Source of the DNA: Amycolatopsis sp. cg9
GTDB taxonomy: Bacteria; Actinomycetota; Actinomycetes; Mycobacteriales; Pseudonocardiaceae
Reading direction: 5' to 3'
Length of the DNA: 64,000 nt
Assembly (NCBI RefSeq): GCF_041346945.1
Contig: NZ_CP166850.1
Location: 7,176,501-7,240,500, forward strand
This document shows, in pieces, positions 1 through 8,238 of the stretch. The position numbers were made by a program, and so were the translations under genes. Below the pieces are notes generated by a model. That model searched no databases, was not told where the DNA came from, and worked only from the letters and a program-made list of their open reading frames with translations. Each line of letters starts with the position of its first letter. The stretch's first letter is position 1.

Positions 1-637
1 GCGGATCTACGCCTTCGAACCGCTCCCGCCGCTGTTCGAAACCCTGGACCGCAACGGCCGCGACTTCTTCGCGGACCGGCTGACCGCGCTGCCGTACGGC
101 CTCGCCGCCGCCGAAGCCGAGCTCGACTTCTCCTACTTCCCGGCCGCGACCATCTTTTCGTCGTCGTTGCGGGACGAGGGGAACATCGACGTCGAGCGGC
201 GCCGGGTCACGGCCAGCGTCGTCGAGATGATCCGGCGCGGCGGCCTCGGCGGCGGGCTCCGGCGGGTGCCCGCGCCCGTCCTGCGCGGCATCGTCGGGCG
301 CAAGCTCCGCGTGATGCGGGAGCTGGAAACCCACCGCGTCCGGGTCCGGCCGCTCTCGGCGGTGCTCGACGAACACCGCATCGAGCGCGTCGACCTGCTC
401 AAGGTCGACGTCGAAGGGGCCGAGCTCGACGTCCTGCGCGGCCTCGAAGACCGGCACTGGCCCCTGGTGCGGCAAGCGGTCGTCGAGGTCGAAGGGTGGC
501 TCGAGCACCGCGACACCGTCCGGGACGTCTTCGCCTCGCGCGGGTTCGCCGTCGCAGCGGTGCAGGACCCCGTCCAGGAGGCCGCCGACATCGGGATGGT
601 GTACGCGGTCAGCGGTACCCGAGCCAGTCGAGGTTGA
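1..637 (+). CDS. FkbM family methyltransferase, 3' part (5' end outside window)
   Basis: An SAM-dependent methyltransferase of the FkbM family, which usually O-methylates sugars or secondary metabolites. The reading frame is already open at base 2, so the gene starts upstream; about 211 residues are visible. The segment IYAFEPLPPLFETLDRN at the very start is the typical strand after the first SAM-binding motif, and VDLLKVDVEGAELDVLRGL near base 400 is the FkbM hallmark. A TTG at 167 could be mistaken for a start, but coding sequence with the same codon bias runs through it. The 3' end overlaps the convergent glycosidase gene by 29 nt. Substrate unknown; the enzyme could also be the tail of a larger multidomain protein. 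Confidence 0.85.
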   Translation, partial: RIYAFEPLPPLFETLDRNGRDFFADRLTALPYGLAAAEAELDFSYFPAATIFSSSLRDEGNIDVERRRVTASVVEMIRRGGLGGGLRRVPAPVLRGIVGRKLRVMRELETHRVRVRPLSAVLDEHRIERVDLLKVDVEGAELDVLRGLEDRHWPLVRQAVVEVEGWLEHRDTVRDVFASRGFAVAAVQDPVQEAADIGMVYAVSGTRASRG

Positions 638-2633
638 TCCGGCCGGTGTCGCCGGGCGCGCAGGAGAGCGTGAGCACCGGGTCCCGGCCGGTGAGCGGGA
701 TGTCGCCGAAGGTCGCCGTGCCCCAGTCGTCCCAGCTGTCGGAGACCTTCGGGAAGCTCAGCTGCCGCAGCGGGCGACCGTCGACCGACAGCGTCATGGT
801 GCGGGCGTCGCCGTTGGCGTTGGCGTACCGGACGGTGATCGCGCCGGTCGCCGCCGCGGTCGTGGTGCGGTGGATCGTGAAGGCCGACGCCGCGCCCTCG
901 GCCCAGAGCCCGTCGACGAAGGCGCGGCCGGTGTAGCCGGTGTGGTTCACGTTCGTCTTGACCCCGCCGGTGTTGTGCGCGTCTTCGGCTTCGAGGTGCG
1001 CCGGGTCCGGGCAGCCCTCGACGGTCCCGGCGGTGTCGGCGCAGCGGTCCCGGGCGTCGGGGACGCCGTCGCCGTCCCGATCGCCCGCGGGCGCCCCGGT
1101 CAGGGTGATCTCGACGGTGTGCGCGCCGGCGAGCGTGGCCGGGAGTTCGGCGGCCGCGGGCCGGCCGTCGAGGGTGACCGAGCGGATCGCGGTGCCCGCG
1201 CCGCGCAGGGTGACGGTGAGGTCCGCCGCGCGGTAGCGCAGGTGCCGGAGGGTGACGTCACCCCAGCCGCTGGGCAGCGTGGGGGCGAAAGCCAGGCCGC
1301 GGGTGGTGAAGCGGAGCCCGAAGAGTCCACTGTGGATCATGTCGAGGAACGCGGTCGCCGACCACGTCTGGTCCGGCTCGGAACCCCAGTGGAACTTCAC
1401 GGTGTCGCCCAGCCGCTGGTAGCCGCCGTCGACGACGCCGGTGCCGCCGTGGTAGATCTCCCAGAAGCCGCTGTTGCCGCCGGCCAGCTTCGCCAGGCGC
1501 GCGGTCTCGGCGGCGAAGGCGTCCTGATCGCCGTGCCCGGCCAGCGCTTTCGCCCACAGGCCTTGAACGAGCGGCCAGACGATCGCGTTGTGGCGGCCCG
1601 GCTGCGCGTCGGAGTAGCGCGCCCAGTTCGGGTAGGTGTCGGGCATGCCCCACGCCAGTTCGCGGGCGTTGGCGACGATCGAGCGGGCCTGCGCGGGGTT
1701 CGCGACGCCGAAGAGCAGCGCGAACGCCAGCCCGGTGCCCTCCTGGTAGGCCCCGCGGGTGCCGTCGGCCAGCAGCTGGTAGTCGTACAGGCCGGTCTTC
1801 GGGTTCCAGAAGTTCCGGTTGATCGCGTTCTTCAGCGCGGTGGCCTTGACGCGGTACGCGGCGGCTTCCGCGGCGGGGCGACCCAGCTGCCCGGCCATGT
1901 TCGCGGCGTTGACGTAGGCCGCGTAGTAGACCTCGTTGGTGCTCAGGAACATCCCGCTCGCGACGCCGGGCCAGGGCATGCTGCCGGTGCTGACCGATTC
2001 GGTGGCGTCGGCCGGTGGCGCGGGGTAGCCGGCGATGCCGTCGTTGAAGAACGACGCGCCGGTGAACAGCCCGTAGGTGCGGTCGAACCCCGCGGTGGTG
2101 GCGGTTTCGCGGATGGCCAGCGTGTTCTTCGTCGTGGTGTAGGCGTTTTCGAGGAACGCGCGGTCGCCGGTGACGAGGAAGTGGTGCCACGCCGCCGTCG
2201 CCCAGACGACCTGGTCCCACTGCTGGTCGTCCTGCTGCACGCGCAGCGCGCCGCCGGCGTCCCGGTCGACCACCGCCCACAGGGTGTTCCGCGCCAGGGC
2301 CGGGTCGAGGAGGCTCGCCGCGTTCCAGCTGTTGACCGACGCGTCGCGCGTCCACGGCTGGGCGTAGCCGCCACCGGCGCGGACGAAACCGGCGGCCGGG
2401 TCGAGCAGGCCGCTCTTGTCGTACTTCGGGTCGTAGCCGATCGTGTTGGTGCGCAGCAGGTTGTCGAGCGCCGCGTCGTACGCGGTGCCGTACAACGCTT
2501 GGCTGCCGGGGTTCGCGAACTCGAGCGAAGGCCGGGGCGCGGGAGCCGCGGCCGCGGGTCCGGTGAGGACCCCGCACGCCGTCGCCACCACCAGGACCGC
2601 CGCGCCGAACCGCCGCCGGACGTCGTTTGCCAT
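609..2633 (-). CDS. Secreted six-hairpin (alpha/alpha)6 glycosidase with C-terminal CBM
   Basis: A predicted secreted polysaccharide hydrolase of 674 residues. Residues 1-30 form a signal peptide (basic MANDVRRR, hydrophobic core, AAAA site). Residues about 35-480 resemble the MGH1/GH63-like (alpha/alpha)6 barrel: a GYAQPWTRDASVNSWNAAS segment, QQWDQVVWATAAWH, and conserved Trp/Asp-rich loops (SEPDQTWSATAF). A calcium-binding thrombospondin-3-like loop (DRDGDGVPDARDRC, about 525) leads into a CBM35/CBM6-like module (LEAEDAHNTGGVKTNVNHTG to the end). ATG at 2633 is preferred over an in-frame start 48 nt upstream because a GGAGG/AAGGGG ribosome-binding region precedes it and the signal peptide begins there. 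The exact GH family and substrate cannot be fixed by eye. Confidence 0.8.
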   Translation of the reverse strand: MANDVRRRFGAAVLVVATACGVLTGPAAAAPAPRPSLEFANPGSQALYGTAYDAALDNLLRTNTIGYDPKYDKSGLLDPAAGFVRAGGGYAQPWTRDASVNSWNAASLLDPALARNTLWAVVDRDAGGALRVQQDDQQWDQVVWATAAWHHFLVTGDRAFLENAYTTTKNTLAIRETATTAGFDRTYGLFTGASFFNDGIAGYPAPPADATESVSTGSMPWPGVASGMFLSTNEVYYAAYVNAANMAGQLGRPAAEAAAYRVKATALKNAINRNFWNPKTGLYDYQLLADGTRGAYQEGTGLAFALLFGVANPAQARSIVANARELAWGMPDTYPNWARYSDAQPGRHNAIVWPLVQGLWAKALAGHGDQDAFAAETARLAKLAGGNSGFWEIYHGGTGVVDGGYQRLGDTVKFHWGSEPDQTWSATAFLDMIHSGLFGLRFTTRGLAFAPTLPSGWGDVTLRHLRYRAADLTVTLRGAGTAIRSVTLDGRPAAAELPATLAGAHTVEITLTGAPAGDRDGDGVPDARDRCADTAGTVEGCPDPAHLEAEDAHNTGGVKTNVNHTGYTGRAFVDGLWAEGAASAFTIHRTTTAAATGAITVRYANANGDARTMTLSVDGRPLRQLSFPKVSDSWDDWGTATFGDIPLTGRDPVLTLSCAPGDTGRINLDWLGYR

Positions 2634-2819
2634 GCGCGTAACCCCTTCGCCTCCGTCGCCGGCCCGGAGCCAGTGCACCACGCGGCGGCGGGATTTCCCC
2701 GGAAACGGCCGGATTCTGTCCGTTCCTGTCCGCCGTCACGGTCGGGTAAAGACCGTTGTGCCCGGTCGCACCGTGTGATCGGGTGTCGGGACCGCGGTCG
2801 CGCTGAGTGAGGAGGGCCG
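2634..2819. promoter_or_regulatory. Divergent promoter region, glycosidase / potassium channel
   Basis: A 186-nt region between two divergently read genes. Reading leftward it contains two copies of ACGGACAG about 11 nt apart near 2710-2730. A GGAGGG ribosome-binding site sits at 2811-2816 for the channel gene. I cannot assign convincing -35/-10 boxes. Confidence 0.35.
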
Positions 2820-3923
2820 GTGGCGTTCTTCCTTTCGCGGCTGTTCGCGCGCTGGGTGCTGCACCCCGGCCGGGGGTGGCTGCTGCCCGCCGGCGTGGTG
2901 CTCGTCGTGTTCGCGACGAGCTGGCCGCTGATGGCGCTGGCCGAGCCGGCGGGCAGCGAGCTGGTCCGGCCCGGCACGTACTGGTGGTACTTCGTCGTCA
3001 CCGCGACCACGGTCGGGTACGGCGACTTCTCGCCCGAAACCGTCGCCGGGCACGTCGTCGGCGCCTACGTCATCGTGGGCGGGATCGCGACCCTCACGAC
3101 GGTGTTCACCAAGCTCGCGTCGGTGCTGGAACAGGCGAAGGGACGGCGGATGCAGGGGACGGAGGCGGTGCGGGCGAGCGGGCACACGGTGCTGATCGGG
3201 TACACCGCCGGGCGGACCGAGCGGATCGTGGCCCAGCTGCTGGCCGACGGGGTGCCCGGGCTGGTGCTCTGCGCGGGGGAGGAGGTCGGCGTCCACCCGA
3301 TGCCGGACCGGCCGGTGGAGTTCGTCCGCGGCGACCCGACCGCGGCCGACGTGCTGGCCAGGGCGGGCGTGGCGCGCGCCACCGCGGTCCTGGTCGACGT
3401 TGCCGACGACAACGCGGCGCTGGCGGTCGCCGTCACGGTGGACCACGCCACGCCGTCCGCGCACGTCGTCGTCACCCTGCGGGACCTCGACCGCGCCGAG
3501 CTGGTCCGGTACGTCGACCCGCGGATCCGCTGCGTGCAGTGGCACACGCCGCGGATGGTGACCGAGGAGCTGACGTCCCCGGGCATCACCGAGGTCTACG
3601 CCGAGCTGATGACCGCCGGGGGCGCCGACACGTTCTCGGTCACGCTGCCGGACTCCCTCGGCCGGCTGCCGGCCGAACGCTGCCGCCTCGCGCTCGGCCG
3701 CGCGTACGGGGCGACGGTGCTGGCCGTGCGCACCGGCGCGGACCTGGAGGTCAACCCGGCCTGGGACGCGGAACTGGCGGCCGGCGCGGTGCTCTACTAC
3801 GTCGGCCCGAGGCGGCTCACCGGCGCCGAGGTCGAGGCGGCCCTGGGTGGGGAGGTGGCCCCGCCGGGCGAGACGCTGCATACTGCAAGAATGTCGAGGA
3901 GGAAGCCGGGGGCCGCGCAGTGA
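2820..3923 (+). CDS. Voltage-independent potassium channel with TrkA-N (RCK) domain
   Basis: A two-TM potassium channel subunit with a cytoplasmic NAD-binding regulatory domain (367 aa). Residues about 19-45 form TM1, the pore carries the selectivity filter TTVGYGD (about 62-68), TM2 follows at about 72-95, and a TrkA-N/RCK Rossmann domain runs from about residue 118 (HTVLIGYTAGRTERIV) with acidic DVADDNAAL further on. The canonical GxGxxG is degenerate (GYTAGR), so nucleotide binding is uncertain. The GTG start has a GGAGGG site 3-8 nt upstream. Its stop overlaps the next gene (GTGA), so the two are probably co-translated. Role inferred: potassium efflux or osmotic homeostasis. Confidence 0.9.
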   Translation: MAFFLSRLFARWVLHPGRGWLLPAGVVLVVFATSWPLMALAEPAGSELVRPGTYWWYFVVTATTVGYGDFSPETVAGHVVGAYVIVGGIATLTTVFTKLASVLEQAKGRRMQGTEAVRASGHTVLIGYTAGRTERIVAQLLADGVPGLVLCAGEEVGVHPMPDRPVEFVRGDPTAADVLARAGVARATAVLVDVADDNAALAVAVTVDHATPSAHVVVTLRDLDRAELVRYVDPRIRCVQWHTPRMVTEELTSPGITEVYAELMTAGGADTFSVTLPDSLGRLPAERCRLALGRAYGATVLAVRTGADLEVNPAWDAELAAGAVLYYVGPRRLTGAEVEAALGGEVAPPGETLHTARMSRRKPGAAQ

Positions 3924-4297
3924 GCTCGCGCGAGGGGCCCTCGCGCCGGAAATTCGGCCGGATCGACCCGTACTGCCTGATGGCCGTGCTGCCGGTGCTG
4001 CTGGTCGCCGGAATCCTCGGCTCCCTGGTCAACGTGCTGCTGGGGCTGGGCTGCGCGGTCTTCGCGGGCCTGATCCTCCTGTTCGATTCGTGGGCCAACC
4101 GCCCCGGCCCGCGCCCGCCCGAACCCGAGCACGCGCCCCGCCCGGTCCGGCCCGCTCAGGCGAGGCCACCGGCGCGCGATCCCGGCCGCCCCCCGGTCCG
4201 CCAGCCGGCCCGGGGACCACGGCCGCCCACCGGCCGGGCTCCGGCTCCGGCCCGGGCCCCGGTCCGCCGCGCGGGCCCCCCGCCCGCCGCCCGCTGA
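3920..4297 (+). CDS. Small membrane protein with proline/arginine-rich tail
   Basis: Unrecognised 125-residue protein. Residues about 18-55 (LMAVLPVLLVAGILGSLV and GLGCAVFAGLILLF) form two membrane segments; the remaining 65 residues are almost only Pro, Arg, Ala and Gly and are probably disordered. GTG at 3920 overlaps the TGA of the channel gene and has a GGAGGAAG site at about 3898-3905, inside the upstream gene, so translation is coupled. It might be an accessory subunit of the channel, but that rests only on coupling. Confidence 0.65.
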   Translation: MSSREGPSRRKFGRIDPYCLMAVLPVLLVAGILGSLVNVLLGLGCAVFAGLILLFDSWANRPGPRPPEPEHAPRPVRPAQARPPARDPGRPPVRQPARGPRPPTGRAPAPARAPVRRAGPPPAAR

Positions 4298-4306
4298 CCC
4301 ACGCCA

Positions 4307-4386
4307 CGCTGAAGGGGACTTTCCTCGCATCAGATGCGAGGAAAGTCCCCTTCAGCGCGTGAGATGAGAGGAACGTCCCCTTCAGC
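4307..4386. repeat. Long palindrome plus third copy of the same 24-nt repeat
   Basis: Bases 4307-4331 and 4333-4357 are perfect inverted repeats of 25 nt around a single A (4332). A third copy of the right arm (GATGCGAGGAAAGTCCCC then TTCAGC, two mismatches) lies at 4363-4386. The third copy supplies the stop codon of the convergent DinB gene. The element lies exactly between two convergent genes; it could work as a bidirectional terminator, or be a dispersed REP/MITE-like repeat. No T-tract follows. Confidence 0.9.
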
Positions 4387-4876
4387 CCGCGCCGGGCGCC
4401 AGGAGCTGCTCGCGCAGGATGTCGGCGTGGCCGCCGTGCTGGGCCAGTTCGCGGAGCACCTGCAGGTACACCCAGCGCAGCGTGCGCGGCCCGGTCCGGT
4501 GGCCGGTCACCACCGCGTCCAGCGACAGGTCCGCGACCGCCTCCCGCGCGGTGGCGCAGGCTTGCCGGTGGGCCGCGGTCACCGAGGCGATGGTGTCGCC
4601 GTCGTCGAGCCGGAAGGAGTCGTCCGGGCCCGGGACCAGGCCGAGCTCCCCGCGGGACGTGCCGCCGACGCACTCCTCGAACCACACGCGCTGCATCCAC
4701 GTCACGTGCTTGAGCAGCCCGAGCAGCGTCGTCGCGGACGGGACGAGGCGGCGGCGGGCCTGTTCCTCGGTCAGGCCGTCGAGGGCGGCTTCGATGGCGC
4801 CGCGGTGCTCCTCGAGGAACGCCTCGAGCTGGACGCGCTCGCCGTCGAGCGGTACTTCGAACGAACCCACCGGCAT
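4382..4876 (-). CDS. DinB/DUF664 family protein (mycothiol-type S-transferase fold)
   Basis: A four-helix DinB-fold protein of 164 residues, a family with metal-dependent mycothiol or bacillithiol transferases. Metal-ligand histidines are visible in LLKHVTW (about 55) and ELAQHGGHADIL (about 145-150). It lies 4 nt downstream of the APC transporter on the same strand. The ATG at 4876 directly abuts the GAGGGG ribosome-binding site; an in-frame GTG at 4870 is spaced better (6 nt), so the real start may be two codons later. Its stop codon lies inside the 24-nt repeat at 4363-4386. Substrate unknown. Confidence 0.8.
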   Translation of the reverse strand: MPVGSFEVPLDGERVQLEAFLEEHRGAIEAALDGLTEEQARRRLVPSATTLLGLLKHVTWMQRVWFEECVGGTSRGELGLVPGPDDSFRLDDGDTIASVTAAHRQACATAREAVADLSLDAVVTGHRTGPRTLRWVYLQVLRELAQHGGHADILREQLLAPGAG

Positions 4877-4880
4877 CCCC

Positions 4881-6863
4881 TCAGCCGCCGACGTGGATGC
4901 CCGGCCGCCGGTCGGCGTCCTGCTCGCTGCTGCGGATGATCTCCCGGACGACCGGGGCGGTGTCGCCGCGGCCGAGGAGCAGGTAGCGGAAGAGGTGCCC
5001 GAGCGGGTTCCCCTCGGACCACTCGAAGTAGCAGTGGGGCCGGACGCCGGTGACGTCGCGCAGGGTCAGCAGGATCGCGGCGATCGCGTTGGGGGCCGCC
5101 GGGCTGTTCGTGCGCAGGATCCGGTAGCCGTCGACCTCGACGCCCCGCACCTGCAGCACGTTGCTGAACTCCGACGGGTCCACGACGTCGATCTCGAGGA
5201 ACAGGACGTCGGCGGCCCCGGGCACCGGGTTCATCCCGCGCTGCTCGGCTTCCTTGGCGGAGTACTCGGCGTGGTCGCCGCCCTGGCGCTTGTTGGCGAT
5301 GATGTTCAGGGCACCGTCGTGGGCCAGCGAGTCGCCGATGAACCGGCGTGCCTCGTCGTCGAACTCGATGTGCTCGGCGCGCAGCTCCGTGGTCCGCGTG
5401 ACCCGCGAAACCAGGGAGACGACGATGATCCCGAGGATGAACAGCGCCGAAATGGCGATCCCGTCCGGCTTTTCGATGACGTTCTCGACGAGCGCGTAGA
5501 GCAGGACGAGCGTCAGGACGACGAAGCCGATGGCGGCGCCGCGCTGGCGGCGCCGGATCGCGGAGATGCTGACCGCGACCGCGCCCGAGACCATCATCGC
5601 GAGGATGCCGGTCGCGTACGCACCGGCCTGGGCGTTCACGTCGGCGCCGAACGCGATGGTGATGAGGACGCTGATCGCGGTGTAGACGAGCACGACCGGC
5701 CGGACGGCGCGGCCCCACTCCGGTGCCATGCCGTAGGTGGGCAGGTACCGCGGCACGATGTTGATCAGCCCGGCCATCGCCGACGCGCCGGCGAACCACA
5801 GGATGAGGACGCTGCTGATGTCGTACGCGGTGCCGAAGATCTCGCCCAGTTCGTGGTGGGCGAGGTAGGCCATGGCGCGGCCGTTGGCCTCGCCGCCTTC
5901 CTTGAACGCGTCCGCCGGGATCAGCACGGTGGTGACGAAGCTGGTCGCGATGAGGAACACGGACATGACGAGCGCGGCGGCGGTGAGCAGCTTCCGCGTG
6001 TTGCGGATGCGCGACTCCAGCTTCTCTTCCGCGGTCTTCCCGTCGGCGGCGACCAGCGGCATCATGCTGACGCCGGTCTCGAAGCCGGACAGCCCGAGCA
6101 CGAGCATCGGGAAGGCGATCACGGCCGGGCCGACGATGCCGCCGAACCCGCCGCCGCCGGCGGTCAGTGCGTCGGTCCAGCGGGAGAGGGCCGCGGAGTC
6201 GCCGAGCAGGTCGACCACGCCGGCGACGGTGACCACGGCGTTGAGCAGGAGGAAGACCGCGACGAGCGGGATGGCGACCCCGACCGCCTCGCTGAAGCCG
6301 AGCAGGAACACCCCGCCGAGGATCAGCAGCAGCACGACGGTGATGAGGACCGCGTGGCCGTGCAGGAAGCCCGGCAGGTAGGGGTTCTCCAGCAGGTGCA
6401 CGGTGGCGTCGGCCGAGGACAGCGTGATCGTGATGATCCACGAGGTGGCCACGAACCCGAGCAGGGTGAGGACGAAGACCTTCCCGCGCCAGAACGGCAG
6501 GAGGTTCTCGAGCATCGCGACCGAGCCCTGCCCGTGCGGGCTTTCCCGGGCGACCCGCCGGTACATCGGCAGCATCCCGAGCAGGGTGAGCGCGACGATG
6601 AGCAGCGTGGCCAGCGGCGACAGCGCCCCGGCGGCCAGCGCGGCGATCCCGGGCAGGTAGGAGAGCGTGGAGAAGTAGTCGACGCCGGTCAGGCACATGA
6701 CCTTCCACCAGGCCTGCGGCGTCCCGTGGTCCTCACCGCCGGCGCGGCCGACCGGGGCGACCCGGTGCTCCAGCAGCCACCGGGCGACCCCGGAAGCCGG
6801 TGGTTTCGGCGGCACCGGGCTGTCGACCTTCGCCGGAATGGTCAAATCGGGTGAAACACCCAT
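4881..6863 (-). CDS. APC superfamily amino-acid permease
   Basis: A 660-residue integral membrane transporter. About twelve hydrophobic segments fill residues 50-480, starting with [19 protein letters not shown], a typical APC TM1 with a helix-breaking centre. A cytoplasmic C-terminal domain of about 170 residues follows (from about 490, [20 protein letters not shown]), containing an [17 protein letters not shown] segment. An N-terminal soluble stretch of about 45 residues precedes the membrane part. Substrate not determinable; amino acid or organic cation is the family default. It leads a two-gene unit with the DinB protein. I saw no riboswitch in the 142 nt upstream. Confidence 0.82.
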   Translation of the reverse strand: MGVSPDLTIPAKVDSPVPPKPPASGVARWLLEHRVAPVGRAGGEDHGTPQAWWKVMCLTGVDYFSTLSYLPGIAALAAGALSPLATLLIVALTLLGMLPMYRRVARESPHGQGSVAMLENLLPFWRGKVFVLTLLGFVATSWIITITLSSADATVHLLENPYLPGFLHGHAVLITVVLLLILGGVFLLGFSEAVGVAIPLVAVFLLLNAVVTVAGVVDLLGDSAALSRWTDALTAGGGGFGGIVGPAVIAFPMLVLGLSGFETGVSMMPLVAADGKTAEEKLESRIRNTRKLLTAAALVMSVFLIATSFVTTVLIPADAFKEGGEANGRAMAYLAHHELGEIFGTAYDISSVLILWFAGASAMAGLINIVPRYLPTYGMAPEWGRAVRPVVLVYTAISVLITIAFGADVNAQAGAYATGILAMMVSGAVAVSISAIRRRQRGAAIGFVVLTLVLLYALVENVIEKPDGIAISALFILGIIVVSLVSRVTRTTELRAEHIEFDDEARRFIGDSLAHDGALNIIANKRQGGDHAEYSAKEAEQRGMNPVPGAADVLFLEIDVVDPSEFSNVLQVRGVEVDGYRILRTNSPAAPNAIAAILLTLRDVTGVRPHCYFEWSEGNPLGHLFRYLLLGRGDTAPVVREIIRSSEQDADRRPGIHVGG

Positions 6864-7005
6864 TTTTCGCCCTCACGTCCCCTCGGCCCGCTGACAACCG
6901 GGGACAAGCATGCCCGACGGCGGACGGCACGTCGCACCGGAGGCACCCGACGGCTGTCCACTCCGGACGGGAGCCGGCCCCGCGGCGGATGTCCCCTGTG
7001 GACGG

Positions 7006-7398
7006 TCAGAACTCGTCGGCCGACGTCAGCTCGTGCTCGAAGGCGTCCGCGCGGGCCACGACCGCCTTGAGCGGGCGCTCGAACTCCTCCTGGATGCTGA
7101 GGTCCTCCAGCGGCACGGTGTGCTTGAGCAGGGCGACGCCGTCGACCACGGCCGCGCCGCCGACCGCCGAGCCGCCGGCGAGCTCGAGGAGCTTCCGCAG
7201 GTCGACCGAGTCGGCCCAGCCGACCGGTGAGGAGATCTCGATCCACGAGCCGCCGTCGAGTTCGGGCAGGTGGTGGACCGTCGCCTGCTGGGTCCGGTCG
7301 CTCGGGCCGGACAGCCGGAACCGCAGCCAGCCGTCCGACTCCTCCAGGACTTCGTACCGCGTCCGCACAAAGTTGATCACGTCGATCCAGGTGGTCAC
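7006..7398 (-). CDS. Conserved hypothetical protein (YbjN/chaperone-like alpha-beta)
   Basis: Unrecognised 130-residue cytoplasmic protein, beginning MTTWIDVINFVRTRY. Alternating strands (YEVLEESDGWLRFRLSG, QQATVHHLPELDGGSWIEISSPVG) and a C-terminal acidic helix recall YbjN or type III chaperone-like folds, but I would not assign function. The GTG at 7398 is the first plausible start; upstream sequence in the same frame lies antisense to the CheB gene. It may be transcribed with the downstream APC gene (142-nt gap). Confidence 0.6.
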   Translation of the reverse strand: MTTWIDVINFVRTRYEVLEESDGWLRFRLSGPSDRTQQATVHHLPELDGGSWIEISSPVGWADSVDLRKLLELAGGSAVGGAAVVDGVALLKHTVPLEDLSIQEEFERPLKAVVARADAFEHELTSADEF

Positions 7399-7552
7399 GC
7401 GTCGAGCATGCCACGTCCCGCCGGAGTCCGGCACCGAGGACACTCCGGGCGCTGGTCCCGCGGCCGGATCGGTGCCAGGATCAGGGGATGCACGGCCGCC
7501 GGGCAGGGCGCGGCCGGCGGCCGCCGCCGCCGGCCGGGACCGGTGGGCCGCG

Positions 7553-8188
7553 GTGATCCCGGCCGGCCGCGCCGGGCGGTTCCCGGTCGTGGCCCTGGTC
7601 GGCTCCGCCGGCGGCTTGGCCGCCCTCTCCCAGGTGCTCGGCGCCCTGCCGGCGGACCTCCCGGCGTCGGTGCTCGTCGCACTGCACCTGGAACCGAACC
7701 GGACGAGCCAGCTGACCGCGATCCTGGCCGGGCGCACCGCGCTGCGGGTCACCGAAGCCGTGGACGACGCCGAGCTCACCCCCGGCACGGTGCTGGTCGT
7801 GCCCGCAGGCCGGCACCTGCTGGTCACCTCCGCGTCGCGGATCGGCTTGCTGGACACCGGTGCGCTGCCGCCGCGGCCGTCGGCCGACCTGCTGCTGGCG
7901 ACGCTCGCCGTCACGTGCGGTCCGCGTGCGCTGGCCGTCGTCCTGACCGGCAAGGGCACCGACGCCCAGGCGGGGATCCGCGCGGTGGTGCGCTGCGGGG
8001 GCACCGTGCTCGCCCAGGACGAGGCCACGTCCACGGAGTTCGGGATGCCCGGCGCCGCGATCGGGACCGAGCTCGTCGACGCCGTGCTGCCCCTGCCCGC
8101 GATCGCCGGGGCCATCCAGGACCACGTCGGCCGGTACTCCACACGGCCGAGCGGGTTTGCTCCGCTCGATGAGGGTTACCCGCCGTAG
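7553..8188 (+). CDS. cheB: CheB-type methylesterase domain protein (no receiver domain)
   Basis: A stand-alone CheB C-terminal catalytic domain, 211 residues from the GTG at 7553. The catalytic Ser motif VALVGSAGGLAAL is near residue 14, the His lies in VALHLEPNRTSQL, and the Asp loop is VLTGKGTDAQAG; the usual VxTGMGxDG is slightly degenerate. No receiver domain is present, so phosphorylation control is missing. An in-frame GTG at 7472 would add a Pro/Arg-rich leader and cannot be excluded. It is first of four signalling genes (CheB, CheB, STAS-HATPase, CheR). Expected reaction: hydrolysis of glutamyl methyl esters, though no chemoreceptor is encoded nearby. Confidence 0.78.
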   Translation: MIPAGRAGRFPVVALVGSAGGLAALSQVLGALPADLPASVLVALHLEPNRTSQLTAILAGRTALRVTEAVDDAELTPGTVLVVPAGRHLLVTSASRIGLLDTGALPPRPSADLLLATLAVTCGPRALAVVLTGKGTDAQAGIRAVVRCGGTVLAQDEATSTEFGMPGAAIGTELVDAVLPLPAIAGAIQDHVGRYSTRPSGFAPLDEGYPP

Positions 8189-8220
8189 TGGACGGTTTCG
8201 ACTACCGTGAGCCGGAAGCT

Positions 8221-8238
8221 GAGGAGGTGGACGTCGTG
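8221..8238 (+). promoter_or_regulatory. Ribosome-binding site deciding the start of the second cheB
   Basis: GAGGAGG at 8221-8227 lies 8 nt before the GTG at 8236. The earlier in-frame GTG at 8188, which overlaps the preceding stop (TAGTG), has only a distant GAGGG. The 8236 start is therefore preferred. Confidence 0.6.

Noticed and set aside
870..2810. Long plus-strand open frame (646 codons) over the glycosidase
   Set aside because: Antisense shadow of a GC3-biased gene: Arg/Gly/Val-rich, no domain, no ribosome-binding site.
4419..6854. 811-codon plus-strand frame opposite the APC transporter
   Set aside because: Its Asp/Arg/Gln-rich, domain-free sequence is the complement of hydrophobic codons in the permease.
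6864..7005. Riboswitch (for example c-di-AMP type) before the APC transporter
   Set aside because: No conserved core sequence or pairing of any riboswitch I know was found.
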